A DNA stretch of 64,000 nucleotides from Thiobacillus sp. (GCA_024235835.1 JACKLQ010000001.1:558001-622000), one strand, 5' to 3'. Positions 15,392-24,403 are shown, numbered from the stretch's first letter. Made by a program: numbers and translations. The notes: generated from the letters alone by a model not told the origin.

Positions 15392-16598
15392 TATCGATAA
15401 GGTTGTCAGTACAGGTCTTTGCATGGGCTGCGGCGCTTGTGCGGCAAACGGTGCCATTGGCAAGGTTCACATGCAGTTGGGTGCGGATGGTTGTCTCCGT
15501 CCGGTCATGAGTGGTGCGCTTTCAGACTTGGAACTGCGTGTATTTTCAAAAATCTGCCCAGGCGTGCACTTGCAGTTGCCAGATGACTTTCGACCCGATG
15601 GGAAGCAGATACATTCAGAATGGGGGCCGGTTCACTTTGTCCGCACAGGCTGGGCTACGGATACCGAAATCCGCTTCCGGGGTTCTTCTGGCGGCGGAAT
15701 TTCTGCGCTACTGGTTTTCTTAGTGGAATCCGGCCGAGCGGATTTCGTCGCCCATGTCGCTGTGTCGCCGAATGACCCTTTGCTGAATGTCCGGCGCATA
15801 AGCCGAACCCGTGCCGAGATATTGACTGGTGCAGGGTCGCGCTATGCTCCAGCTGCTCCGCTGGAGGATATCGAAAGCCTGTTTGCCAGCGGCGAACGCT
15901 TTGCCTTTGTGGGTAAGCCCTGCGATGTCGCTGCACTGCGGGCTTTTATCCATGTACAGCCTGAACGAGCAAGCCAAGTGGTGGCAATGGTTTCCTTTAT
16001 GTGTGCCGGTGTGCCGAGCCTAGTCGGCACCCATGAGGTCTTGGCAGCGTTAGGTACTGAAGCTAAGGAACTGGTGCGATTCAACTACCGGGGTAACGGA
16101 TGGCCTGGTTTCGCTACTGCGGTGACGCGTGACGGTCTTGAATTGACCATGGATTACAACAGCTCATGGGGAAAGATACTCGGCAAGCATTTGCAGTTGC
16201 GTTGCAAATTGTGTCCGGACGGTACAGGTGAATTTGCAGATGTGGTTTGTGCCGATGCCTGGTATGGGGCAAGTGGCTACCCCGATTTCACGGAACGGGA
16301 AGGGCGCAGCCTGATTTTGAGCCGAACCACATTGGGCGAGGAAATTGTCAGTGCTGCAATTCTGGCGGGTGCGCTCTACGTTGAGGAAAGTTCTGTGGCA
16401 GAGGTTGCACTCATGCAGCCGTACCAGCTAACCCGAAAGCGTGTTGTACTCGGCCGGTTGTTTGCACTGTTTTTGCGACGGGGTGTCTGGCCGCGTTTCA
16501 AAGGCCTGCGACTTTTAAAGTGTGCTACCCGTGGCGGTTGGTTACCCGTACTCCGCAACATGTGGGGAACCTACAGGCGTTTGGGGAGAGGGGTGTGA
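15381..16598 (+). CDS. FrhB-like coenzyme F420 hydrogenase/dehydrogenase beta-subunit family protein
   Basis: About 405 aa. The N terminus carries a ferredoxin-type cluster motif (Cys14, Cys17, Cys20 in LCMGCGACAA, then CPG near residue 55). The FrhB/FdhB N and C domains follow, with the glycine-rich FRGSSGGGISALLVF, the VGKPCDVAALRAF segment and a second cysteine set in LRCKLCPDGTGEFADVVCADAW. In archaea such proteins bind Fe-S and FAD and reduce F420. In bacterial EPS loci they are paired with pyruvyltransferase-family genes and their reaction is undefined. ATG 15381 lies inside the upstream gene; the end overlaps the next start (GTGTGA). Confidence 0.85.
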   Translation: MLISIDKVVSTGLCMGCGACAANGAIGKVHMQLGADGCLRPVMSGALSDLELRVFSKICPGVHLQLPDDFRPDGKQIHSEWGPVHFVRTGWATDTEIRFRGSSGGGISALLVFLVESGRADFVAHVAVSPNDPLLNVRRISRTRAEILTGAGSRYAPAAPLEDIESLFASGERFAFVGKPCDVAALRAFIHVQPERASQVVAMVSFMCAGVPSLVGTHEVLAALGTEAKELVRFNYRGNGWPGFATAVTRDGLELTMDYNSSWGKILGKHLQLRCKLCPDGTGEFADVVCADAWYGASGYPDFTEREGRSLILSRTTLGEEIVSAAILAGALYVEESSVAEVALMQPYQLTRKRVVLGRLFALFLRRGVWPRFKGLRLLKCATRGGWLPVLRNMWGTYRRLGRGV

Positions 16599-17647
16599 GC
16601 GCCTCACCCGCTGGATTGGCAGGTCAGGGTGTGGCCATCGTTCTGCTCAACTACAACGGCTGGCGTGACACGCTTACCTGTATCGACAGCCTGTTTGCCA
16701 TGAATACTCCGTTCGACCAGTTGCTGGTGTGTGACAACGGATCAACGGATGCCTCACTGGAACAATTGCGCCAAGGGCTAAACCAGCGCCTGCCTCGTTA
16801 TGCAGAAGCATGGTGCGGATGGGGGCGAACCGTTGATTTGTCACTAGCCGAAACAGACCGGGTGGCCATTGAGGCAGGCAGTTCATGCCAAGCGCCTATC
16901 GTATTGGTGGACAACCAGGGCAACCTGGGTTTTGCGGCAGGGAATAACGTTGGTCTGCGCTTGGCACAGCGGAACAATCGCATCGGCTATTTCTGGCTGT
17001 TGAATAACGATACCGAAGTGCGCACGGATGCCCTCGATGCGCTTTGCGAGGCAGCCAAGCAACGTCCCGAGGTGGGGCTGTGGGGCTGTACCGTGGTTTA
17101 TCACGACCGCCCAGATGTTGTGCAGGCCTTGGGTGGGGGAGGCGTCAATCGATACACCGCTGAGACACATCATCTGCGCGCATTCCTGCCATTAACGGAG
17201 GTACGCAGCGATGCCGCTTTTGTAGCTGAAGTTGAGGCGGAAATGGCCTATGTCCTGGGGGCATCGATGTTCGCCACTCGGGCATGGCTGGACCGCGTGG
17301 GCCTGCTTTCAGAACGCTACTTTCTTTATTACGAGGAACTGGATTGGGCAGAACAGGCACGTGGCCTTCTGCCACTCGGTTTCGCACCATCCTGCGTGAT
17401 CCTGCACAAGGAAGGGGCTTCTATTGGTACCGATCCGTCAGGTGGATCGGCGCTGTCGCTCAAGCACTTAAACCGGAGTCGGTTATTGTTTGCTCACCGT
17501 TTTCTACCGGGTTATTACATGCCCCTGGTGCTTGTGAACGCAATTAAACAGCCGATCAAGCTGATGCTTAAAGGCCGTTTCAAGCATGCCTATGCAGCTT
17601 TTCAAGGCATCCTTTTGGGCCTTTCTGGGAGTAATTCAAGTGTCTGA
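16595..17647 (+). CDS. Family 2 glycosyltransferase (rhamnosyltransferase-like)
   Basis: About 350 aa. The GT-A core starts with VAIVLLNYNGWRDTLTCIDSL, followed by VCDNGSTDASLEQL, NLGFAAGNNVGLR and FWLLNNDTEVR, the metal-binding region. Later come VLGASMFATRAWLDRVG and YYEELDWAEQAR, characteristic of GT2 enzymes acting on lipid-linked sugars. The start is GTG at 16595, overlapping the FrhB stop as GTGTGA with a GGGGAGAGG ribosome-binding site just upstream. A loop of about 40 residues (around 60-100) is unusually long between the first two motifs. Donor and acceptor are unknown. Confidence 0.88.
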   Translation: MSASPAGLAGQGVAIVLLNYNGWRDTLTCIDSLFAMNTPFDQLLVCDNGSTDASLEQLRQGLNQRLPRYAEAWCGWGRTVDLSLAETDRVAIEAGSSCQAPIVLVDNQGNLGFAAGNNVGLRLAQRNNRIGYFWLLNNDTEVRTDALDALCEAAKQRPEVGLWGCTVVYHDRPDVVQALGGGGVNRYTAETHHLRAFLPLTEVRSDAAFVAEVEAEMAYVLGASMFATRAWLDRVGLLSERYFLYYEELDWAEQARGLLPLGFAPSCVILHKEGASIGTDPSGGSALSLKHLNRSRLLFAHRFLPGYYMPLVLVNAIKQPIKLMLKGRFKHAYAAFQGILLGLSGSNSSV

Positions 17648-17662
17648 TTTTAAACCACTCCC

Positions 17663-18928
17663 ATGGGATTAACCCCCATTCGCTTACTTTGTATCGCCAG
17701 TGATATTCCTCTGCCTGCGAACTCAGGTGGTCGGGTAGATGTCTGGCGCCGTTTGCAGGCATTGAAAGCGGGGGGCGTGGAACTTGCGCTGCTGTGTTGG
17801 TATGACGTGGGGCGGTCTCAACCGCCTTCAGCGGATCTATTGGGTGAATTGGGTAACGTGTGCGCTCAAGTAAAGGTGCAGCCAATTCGCCGCTCTTTCT
17901 CCGAAGTGTTCTCGCGTTTACTGAATTTGTGGCGCATGCCCTCGCACGCAGCTGCACGTTGGGTAACCACCGATCATGCGGCGCTGATTTCATGGGCGCA
18001 GGCTTTTAAGCCCAATGCAATCTTGCTTGATGGCCTTTATGGAGGGGCTGTGGCGTTGTGGCTGAGCAAGCGGCTTCAAGTGCCTCTGCTGTTTCGCTCC
18101 CACAACATTGAGCATCGGTACATGCGTGAGCAATATGAACGGGAGTTGAACTTATCTCGACGACTCGGGCTCTTGGCCAATCTGGTTGGCCTTGCACGGT
18201 TTGAGCGGGGGATCATCCGCGCAGCCAAGCGCGTATTTGATATTTCTCTGGATGACCTGCAATTCTGGCAAGCGCAAGGGCATAAGCACGTGGAATGGTT
18301 GCCGCCCCTAGTCGATGATGATTTTGTCCGGGCAATGAGCGGTTCTGCCGCCCATGATGACTCTATTGACGTTCTCTATTTCGGGAATCTGAACACGCCA
18401 AACAATGTGGATGGTGTGCTCTGGTGGTTGGAGAAGGTGGTTAGTCAGTTACGTGTGATTCGGCCTAGTCTGCGAATTTGTGTCGCAGGTTCCAGACCTG
18501 TGGCGCAGATCGTGGACGCCACCGCACGCTTGAAGGTGAAGTTGGTCGCCAACCCAGAAAACATGGCGCCGTTGCTGAAAAGTTCGCGGGTACTGGTGAA
18601 TCCTGTGTTTGCGGGTAGCGGTGTCAATATCAAAACGGTGGAGATGTTGTTTAGCCCGGCACAACTGGTATCTACCAATCAGGGGCTAGCAGGTTTGCCA
18701 AAAGAGGTAACCCAGCATTTCCGCCGTGCGGATACGTCAGAGGCATTTATTGCGGCGGTATTAGATGGTCTCGATGCTCCGATTGGTGATTACGATATGG
18801 AGCGGGTTCAGGTGCGAAGTATTTTCGTGTCTTTACAGGTAAATAGGCTGATTGGCGTGATGCTAAGTGAGGTCGAGCGATTTAGGTCAGAAAAGGTGCC
18901 AAATACACAGGCAGGGGAATTTAAGTGA
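17663..18928 (+). CDS. Family 4-type glycosyltransferase
   Basis: Protein of 421 aa with a GT-B fold. The N-terminal segment (LLCIASDIPLPANSGGRVDVWRR) has the glycine-rich loop seen in this group. The C-terminal half contains DVLYFGNLNTPNNVDGVLWW, SLRICVAGSRP and VNPVFAGSGVNIKTVEML, the donor-binding and E-x7-E region. It is cytoplasmic and adds a sugar to the lipid-linked repeat unit. The end overlaps the next gene's GTG start by 4 nt. Confidence 0.88.
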   Translation: MGLTPIRLLCIASDIPLPANSGGRVDVWRRLQALKAGGVELALLCWYDVGRSQPPSADLLGELGNVCAQVKVQPIRRSFSEVFSRLLNLWRMPSHAAARWVTTDHAALISWAQAFKPNAILLDGLYGGAVALWLSKRLQVPLLFRSHNIEHRYMREQYERELNLSRRLGLLANLVGLARFERGIIRAAKRVFDISLDDLQFWQAQGHKHVEWLPPLVDDDFVRAMSGSAAHDDSIDVLYFGNLNTPNNVDGVLWWLEKVVSQLRVIRPSLRICVAGSRPVAQIVDATARLKVKLVANPENMAPLLKSSRVLVNPVFAGSGVNIKTVEMLFSPAQLVSTNQGLAGLPKEVTQHFRRADTSEAFIAAVLDGLDAPIGDYDMERVQVRSIFVSLQVNRLIGVMLSEVERFRSEKVPNTQAGEFK

Positions 18929-20061
18929 GCCATTCTTTTTCCCTGCGGGTAGGAATTGACTTTCACGTAGTAGATGGAAAGTTCCAAGGTTCACGCACGC
19001 ATGTGTTAGAGCTATTTGCAGAAGTTATCCGGCAGTCACCGGATATACAGTTCTATCTATTATTAGACAATCCAGATGAGTTGATAAACATATCCCCAGT
19101 GTTTTCTTTCTTCAATGTTGTACGGGTAAGAATGCCACATACAAATCCCGTTGCACGTTTGATTAAACAGCTGCCAGATATGCAGAAAAAATACAGTCTA
19201 GATGTTATTCACACACAATATATTCTGCCTATATTCTTTGATTGCAAAGGAATGGTAACAATACATGATGTATTGTTCGAGTCGCACCCACAATTCTTCC
19301 AGTATTTTTTTCGTCTGCGCTCAATGATTTTTATGCGGTATTCGGCAAAAAAAGCTGCGCATATATTCACTGTTAGCGAGTATTCCCGAGATGAAATTGC
19401 TCGGCGATATGATGTGACTGCTGACAAAATTACTGTGATACCTAATGCAGCTGATCCTAATAGATTTTTCCCTGGCGATGCAGGGTATGAGCATGTGATG
19501 GCGCGCGGCCTAAGCCCGCGTAATTATATATTGAGCGTGGGCCGACTAGAGCCACGCAAGAACCATGCAATGCTGGTGCGTGCCTATAAACAATTAGGCA
19601 ATAATGCCCCGCCACTAGTTATCGTTGGGCAGAGGGATTTTTCTTACGGGGAGTTATTCAAAGAAGTAAGTAGGCTAGATCTTTCGGGCCAAGTTTTAAT
19701 ATTTGAGGATGCCGATGATCGGGAATTACCCGCCCTTTACCGCAATGCTCTTCTGTTTGTCTACCCAGCGCTTGCTGAGGGATTTGGCATGCCGCCATTA
19801 GAAGCACTAGCTTCTGGGGTGCCCGTTGTGTGCTCAAACTCTACGTCAATGCCAGAAGTCGTGGGGAACGCCGGACTGCTTGTTGAGCCAAATGACGAAT
19901 CCGCATTGACAGAGGCAATGCGTAAGGTATTGGGTAATCCATCTTTGGCTCTTAGGCTTGTCAGTCAGGGTTTACTTCAATCGAAACAATTCAGCTGGCA
20001 GGAGTCAGCGCACCGTGTAAGAAAACAGTACTTGACGCAAATTGGGGGAGGCGCTTTATGA
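18925..20061 (+). CDS. Family 4 glycosyltransferase (mannosyl/glucosyl type)
   Basis: Protein of 378 aa. GT-B motifs: LRVGIDFHVVDGKFQGSRTH at the N terminus, a middle segment HIFTVSEYSRDEIARRYDV, VIPNAADPNRFFPG, YILSVGRLEPRKNH, and the EX7E region YPALAEGFGMPPLEALASG with VVCSNSTSMPEV. The group includes enzymes like WbaZ/MtfA. Start is GTG within the upstream stop (GTGA), and the end overlaps the next ATG (ATGA), so translation is coupled. The gene is distinctly AT-rich compared with the flanking locus. Confidence 0.9.
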   Translation: MSHSFSLRVGIDFHVVDGKFQGSRTHVLELFAEVIRQSPDIQFYLLLDNPDELINISPVFSFFNVVRVRMPHTNPVARLIKQLPDMQKKYSLDVIHTQYILPIFFDCKGMVTIHDVLFESHPQFFQYFFRLRSMIFMRYSAKKAAHIFTVSEYSRDEIARRYDVTADKITVIPNAADPNRFFPGDAGYEHVMARGLSPRNYILSVGRLEPRKNHAMLVRAYKQLGNNAPPLVIVGQRDFSYGELFKEVSRLDLSGQVLIFEDADDRELPALYRNALLFVYPALAEGFGMPPLEALASGVPVVCSNSTSMPEVVGNAGLLVEPNDESALTEAMRKVLGNPSLALRLVSQGLLQSKQFSWQESAHRVRKQYLTQIGGGAL

Positions 20062-21152
20062 AGAATGTTTTTAAATGGTGGCTGGTGTTAATGCTGGCAA
20101 CTATGTTGCCTGCATGTGCAACTGAAAACTCTGGCAGTGCCTTACCTAACTCAACCTATAAGATTGGTGTTTATTATTTTCCCGGATGGAAAAACAAACA
20201 ACTCGGCGCACCTTCTGATTATCCATGGTTGCCAATAACAAAATTTCCTGATCGGAAGCCATTGCTAGGCTGGTATGACGAAAGCAACGATGATGTAATG
20301 CGCCAGCAACTCGATTGGATGCATTCCTACGGTATTGATTATGTCGTGTTTGATTGGTATTTTGGTTCAGATAACAAGGCATATCTGGAACATGCGCTTG
20401 CAGCTTATTTACGTGCGCCTAACCGTGATCGCGTGAAATTCTCCATTCTCTGGTCCAATCATGGCAAAGCGCTTAAAAGTAAAGCGCATTGGGAATCGAT
20501 GGTCAAATATTGGGTGAAATATTACTTCCCACGCCCAGAGTTTTTCCGTTTAGATGAAAAACCCGTCGTATACATTTTTTATGCGGATTATCTAAAGCAG
20601 CAAGCGGCTTCTTTTGGAATATCAACCAAAGAATTATTCGATAATGCACAAGAATTGGCTCGGGCAGCAGGCTTCCCCGGTATAAACTTTGTTGCTGGAA
20701 CAGGCGCTAGCACGCCGATGATTAATTCATATGCTAAGGCTGCAGGTTACGAGGCATTCTCTGCGTATAACTTCCATCGTGGGCCAAACGATTTGTTGCC
20801 TTCCCATAGTTATGAAGAGCTTGATAAAGGGTATCGAGGGCATTGGAAACGATTTGCTGAGGTGGGAAACCTGCCACTAATTGTTCCAATGACGTCTGGC
20901 TGGGACAAACGTCCCTGGGGGGGGAGCAAAGACCCTTGGCATGACAATTCTTTGGCCAAGCCTGTGGAGTTCAGAAAACATTTGGAGGCTGCTAAGGCAT
21001 TTATTGATTCCAATCCGACAATAACTCGAGGTATGGGGGTTATTTGTTGTTGGAATGAGTACGGGGAGGGGTCTTTCATAGAGCCGACTGAAAATATGGG
21101 CTTCAGTTTCCTCGAACAAGTACGTGATGTTTTTGGAAATCCCGCTCAATGA
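20058..21152 (+). CDS. GH99-like (WbsX-type) putative lipoprotein
   Basis: Protein of 364 aa with a signal peptide ending in the lipobox LPAC near residue 21, so it is probably anchored in a periplasmic-facing membrane. A GH99-like TIM barrel follows: IGVYYFPGW, LGWYDESNDDVMRQQLDWMH, YGIDYVVFDWYF, and the C-terminal ICCWNEYGEGSFIEPTE signature. GH99 enzymes are endo-alpha-mannosidases, whereas bacterial EPS-cluster members have no assigned reaction. Being exported, it could trim or cut the polysaccharide (inference). It is AT-rich and overlaps its neighbours by ATGA at both ends. Confidence 0.8.
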   Translation: MKNVFKWWLVLMLATMLPACATENSGSALPNSTYKIGVYYFPGWKNKQLGAPSDYPWLPITKFPDRKPLLGWYDESNDDVMRQQLDWMHSYGIDYVVFDWYFGSDNKAYLEHALAAYLRAPNRDRVKFSILWSNHGKALKSKAHWESMVKYWVKYYFPRPEFFRLDEKPVVYIFYADYLKQQAASFGISTKELFDNAQELARAAGFPGINFVAGTGASTPMINSYAKAAGYEAFSAYNFHRGPNDLLPSHSYEELDKGYRGHWKRFAEVGNLPLIVPMTSGWDKRPWGGSKDPWHDNSLAKPVEFRKHLEAAKAFIDSNPTITRGMGVICCWNEYGEGSFIEPTENMGFSFLEQVRDVFGNPAQ

Positions 21153-22252
21153 ATGAACGAGTATTACGTATTCTGGGCACGCGTGGCGTGCCCGCTGCCC
21201 ATGGTGGCTTTGAAACCTTCGCCGAACATCTGGCGCCTTATCTGGTGGATCACGGTTGGCTGGTGACGGTGTATTGCCAGGAAGACGGCACCGGCCCGGT
21301 TTTTGAGGATGACTGGCATGGCGTGCGCCGGGTGCGCATGCCCGTTGCCACCCAGGGGGCTGCCGGCACTATTGTTTTCGACTGGAAATCCACCGTGCAT
21401 GCTGCAAGGGAAAAAGGTCTGCTGCTGACCCTGGGCTACAACACGGCGGCTTTCTCCGCGTTGTACCGCCTCAAGGGCTTGCGCAACGTCATCAATATGG
21501 ATGGTGTGGAGTGGCGCCGCCAGAAATGGGGTAGTGTTGCCAAGCTATGGTTCTGGCTTAACGACTGGGCTGGCTGCTGGCTGGGCAACCATTTGGTTGC
21601 AGACCACCCTGAAATCAAGCGCCATCTCAGTACCCGGGTACGCCTCGGCAAGATCACCATGATTCCCTATGGCTCTGACCGAGTGGATATAGCCAGCCCG
21701 GAGCCCATTGCGCCATATGGGCTGACTCCCGGTACCTATGCCATCCTTATCGCCCGGGCCGAGCCGGAAAACTCGATTCTGGAAGTGGTGCAGGCCTGGT
21801 CGAGTGAAAAGCGGAATTGCAAGCTGGTGGTGCTGGGCAAGTACGACCCGAACCATGCTTACCAAAGGGCGGTTAAGGATGCAGCATCGGATGAAGTGCT
21901 GTTCCCTGGCGCCATCTACGACAAGGCGGTTGTTCAGGCCTTGCGCTTCCATGCCCGGTTTTATGTGCATGGCCACCAGGTGGGGGGCACCAATCCCTCC
22001 CTGGTGGAAGCGCTGGGTGCGGGCAATGGGGTTCTGGGCCACGACAACCCCTATAACCGCTGGGTGGCGGGGGTTGCCGGGGTGTATTTCAAGGATGCGC
22101 AAACCTGTGCCCAGGCCATTACGCGTCTGCTGGGCGACCCAGAGTTGTTAGGCCGGTTGCAGGCGGCAAGCCGGGCTCGCCATGCAGAAGCCTTTACCTG
22201 GGAGAAGATTCTGGGGGATTACGAAAAGCTGTTACTGACCTGGGCAGGTTGA
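21149..22252 (+). CDS. DUF1972-type glycosyltransferase (WchF/Cps2T-like)
   Basis: Protein of 367 aa. The opening VLRILGTRGVPAAHGGFETFAEHLA is the DUF1972 signature. The GT-B half has PYGSDRV, YAILIARAEPENSILEVVQAW, LVVLGKYDP, and HARFYVHGHQVGGTNPSLVEALGAG. Relatives include beta-1,4 rhamnosyltransferases of capsule loci. It is GC-rich like the genomic background, unlike the gene before it. It is the last gene of the eps run. The 148 nt to the convergent rhomboid gene contain only a weak AAAGC...GCTTT hairpin, too weak to call a terminator. Confidence 0.88.
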   Translation: MNERVLRILGTRGVPAAHGGFETFAEHLAPYLVDHGWLVTVYCQEDGTGPVFEDDWHGVRRVRMPVATQGAAGTIVFDWKSTVHAAREKGLLLTLGYNTAAFSALYRLKGLRNVINMDGVEWRRQKWGSVAKLWFWLNDWAGCWLGNHLVADHPEIKRHLSTRVRLGKITMIPYGSDRVDIASPEPIAPYGLTPGTYAILIARAEPENSILEVVQAWSSEKRNCKLVVLGKYDPNHAYQRAVKDAASDEVLFPGAIYDKAVVQALRFHARFYVHGHQVGGTNPSLVEALGAGNGVLGHDNPYNRWVAGVAGVYFKDAQTCAQAITRLLGDPELLGRLQAASRARHAEAFTWEKILGDYEKLLLTWAG

Positions 22253-22400
22253 TAGTAGAACTCTAGATCATCACCAGGGGGTACATGCCAATTGCCCGAT
22301 GTGACCTGCCCACCCGTTGCAGTTCACTAGAGTTGGGGAAAGCGTTAAGGGTTAGCTTTGCATGTAATTGCCTTGGCAGATCAGCAGTTACGCCCTCATT

Positions 22401-23579
22401 CTATTCGGCCGGCTCACCAATCTGGTCCTCGGATTGGCTCCTTGCTTTCGCACCGGCCTGTCGGCCTGCCTGGGTGACCTTCTCCAGGGCTTCCCTGATC
22501 TGCTCCCAGTCCTTGGCACGCAGGCCTTCCGCCAGGGCTAGCGAAGCGTCGCGCCGCTCTTCCGCGTATTGGCGTACCCGGGCGAGAGCGGAGGCCGAGG
22601 GCGCGGTGGGGTCCAGGTGCAACCTGGACAGGCTATGGAAACTGTCGGCGTATGGGCTGGCGACGCTGGATTCGACCCGGCCGGCCAGTTCGTCAAAGCT
22701 GGCCCCTTGGCGAGCGCTGCCCAGGATGGCTTCGAGTTGGGCGGCGATGCGGGCATCTTCCCCAATAAAAGCGTGGATTTCGCCCCGGGCCTGGACTTCT
22801 TCGCTCCAGCGGTAACGGGGCTGGGGCATGAACCCGACCATGAGGACAACCCATAGCGAGAACAAGGTAGCGGCCGCCCAACGGCTACGGGCAGGCGCGA
22901 CCCTATCGCCATTGCTTGCCCTGGCCAGGACCACCCCAGTCAGCAGTCCGCCCAGCAGGCCACCGATGTGGGCGGCGTTGTCGATGCCCTCGATGGTGAA
23001 ACCCAGCAGGATGGCAAAGGCGGAAAATAGGGCTGCACCCCAGAGCAATTGCCGATGTTCGCGGGATTCGTTCCTGTGCTTGGTCAGCCAAAGGTGGACC
23101 ATGAGGGCGCCGTAGATGCCGAAGATGGCGCCCGAGGCGCCGCCGGAAACGGCCCGGTCGCCCTGGATGATGAGGGACAGGAGGTTGCCCGCCAGACCGG
23201 AGGCGAAATACACCAGCAAGAACCGGCCGCTGCCGTACATCCGCTCCACCAGTCTGCCGCCGTCCCATAGCGAGAGCATGTTCATGCCCAGGTGGAACAG
23301 GCCGAAGTGCAGGAACAGGGCACTGCCCAGGCGCCACCATTCTCCGTCCTTGGTGGCGGGGCCGAAATTGGCCCCCCAGGCAAGCTGGACGTCGTTGGAG
23401 GTATGCCAATACCCTGCCCCAGCCCATACCATGGCGGCGAAGACCAGGCAGTTTGCGGCGATGAGCAGGCCCGTGGCGGGGATGCGCGGCTGGCGATCCT
23501 TGAGTCTTGGGAGCAGCGTTGGGCGGAAAGGCACGGGTCGGTAGGGCCGCAAAAGTATTGGGATCAGCGAAGCCGGCAA
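22401..23579 (-). CDS. Rhomboid family intramembrane serine protease
   Basis: Integral membrane protease of about 390 aa. The catalytic Ser149 lies in SGGASGAIFG and His204 in NAAHIGGLLGG (numbering from the first codon). The HFGLFHLGMNM loop with its conserved His and Asn is present. A non-membrane C-terminal domain of about 160 residues follows the six-helix core, longer than in minimal rhomboids. The start is uncertain: the longest frame begins with TTG at 23579, inside the U tract of the upstream terminator, so the GTG at 23534 is quite possible. Substrates are unknown. Confidence 0.85.
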   Translation of the reverse strand: MPASLIPILLRPYRPVPFRPTLLPRLKDRQPRIPATGLLIAANCLVFAAMVWAGAGYWHTSNDVQLAWGANFGPATKDGEWWRLGSALFLHFGLFHLGMNMLSLWDGGRLVERMYGSGRFLLVYFASGLAGNLLSLIIQGDRAVSGGASGAIFGIYGALMVHLWLTKHRNESREHRQLLWGAALFSAFAILLGFTIEGIDNAAHIGGLLGGLLTGVVLARASNGDRVAPARSRWAAATLFSLWVVLMVGFMPQPRYRWSEEVQARGEIHAFIGEDARIAAQLEAILGSARQGASFDELAGRVESSVASPYADSFHSLSRLHLDPTAPSASALARVRQYAEERRDASLALAEGLRAKDWEQIREALEKVTQAGRQAGAKARSQSEDQIGEPAE

Positions 23580-23603
23580 AAAAATCCCGGCGCGAGGCCG
23601 GGA
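23578..23603 (-). terminator. Intrinsic terminator downstream of the methyltransferase-like gene
   Basis: Read on the minus strand: TCCCGGCC-TCG-CGCCGGGA hairpin (23585-23603) followed by seven T residues (23578-23584). It lies 45 nt after the stop of the gene at 23648-24397 and directly ahead of the rhomboid gene, which implies the rhomboid is expressed from its own promoter or by read-through. Confidence 0.75.
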
Positions 23604-23647
23604 GAGGTGTGACTACATGGAGACACTCCTTGGAGGGAGTGCCTGAC

Positions 23648-24397
23648 CTATCGGCACTTGCCGGATAGAACTTTAGGGAGACGCAGAACAAATGCAAGTT
23701 CCTCCCCCCCGTCCGGCGTGGACGCCAGCCATTCCACCAGATGGTATTGGCCCGGCCTGAGCTGCCAGAGGGCGTATTCCCTGGGTAGCGCCGGCACCAG
23801 GCCACCGACTTCGTGGTCGTGGATGGCCAGTTCACCGCCCTGCCAGAAATGGCCCAGAACGTCCTCCAGGGGCTCGGACTTTTCCAGGCGAAGACAATCC
23901 CGACCGTCCGGCGCCCTGTGGGCGGAGGCCAGGTCATGCCAGCTGGCCCAGGTGCGTCCGGCCAGGTCCCCGGCCATGTCGCCCAGCCAGGCACGGCGCT
24001 GAAAATCAGCGCGCTGCCCCACCAGTTGCTGGCCCAGCAGGTTGCAGAACAGGAAGGCGGCGTCCGGATATGCCTGGGCAAGACGAGTGAAGCCCTGGGG
24101 CCGGGCCACCTGGAAGTCCGAATTGAAGCGAATGCCCAGGCCGGGAAAGCGCCGTGACAGGATGAACCGGGCAAGGCCGTCGGGCTCCAGAGCCGTGACG
24201 CGGTCAAAGCGGCTCAGGAACGCCAGGTCCAGGGCGTAGCCCCCGCTGGGGCCCACCAGCACCAGATGGGACTCGGCGGGCCGCCAGCGGGACAGCCACT
24301 GGCGCACCTGGTCATGGAAAGGGCGCCACAGGCCCTTGCCATGGCGCCAGGCGCGCAGGTGATAGACCAGGCCGCCGCTGGGATGGAGCCAGGACAT
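23648..24397 (-). CDS. Uncharacterised protein with SAM-methyltransferase-like fold
   Basis: Protein of 249 aa, not assigned to a named family. The segment HLVLVGPSGGYALDL, followed by FDRVTALEPDG about 10 residues later, resembles motif I and the acidic end of beta-2 of Rossmann methyltransferases. The rest (FLFCNLLGQQLVG, WASWHDLASAH, LAIHDHEVGGL) shows no motif that I recognise. There is no signal peptide. It begins 6 nt after the Lon stop and is likely co-transcribed with lon. An enzymatic role is only a guess. Confidence 0.6.
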   Translation of the reverse strand: MSWLHPSGGLVYHLRAWRHGKGLWRPFHDQVRQWLSRWRPAESHLVLVGPSGGYALDLAFLSRFDRVTALEPDGLARFILSRRFPGLGIRFNSDFQVARPQGFTRLAQAYPDAAFLFCNLLGQQLVGQRADFQRRAWLGDMAGDLAGRTWASWHDLASAHRAPDGRDCLRLEKSEPLEDVLGHFWQGGELAIHDHEVGGLVPALPREYALWQLRPGQYHLVEWLASTPDGGEELAFVLRLPKVLSGKCR

Positions 24398-24403
24398 GGG
24401 ATG

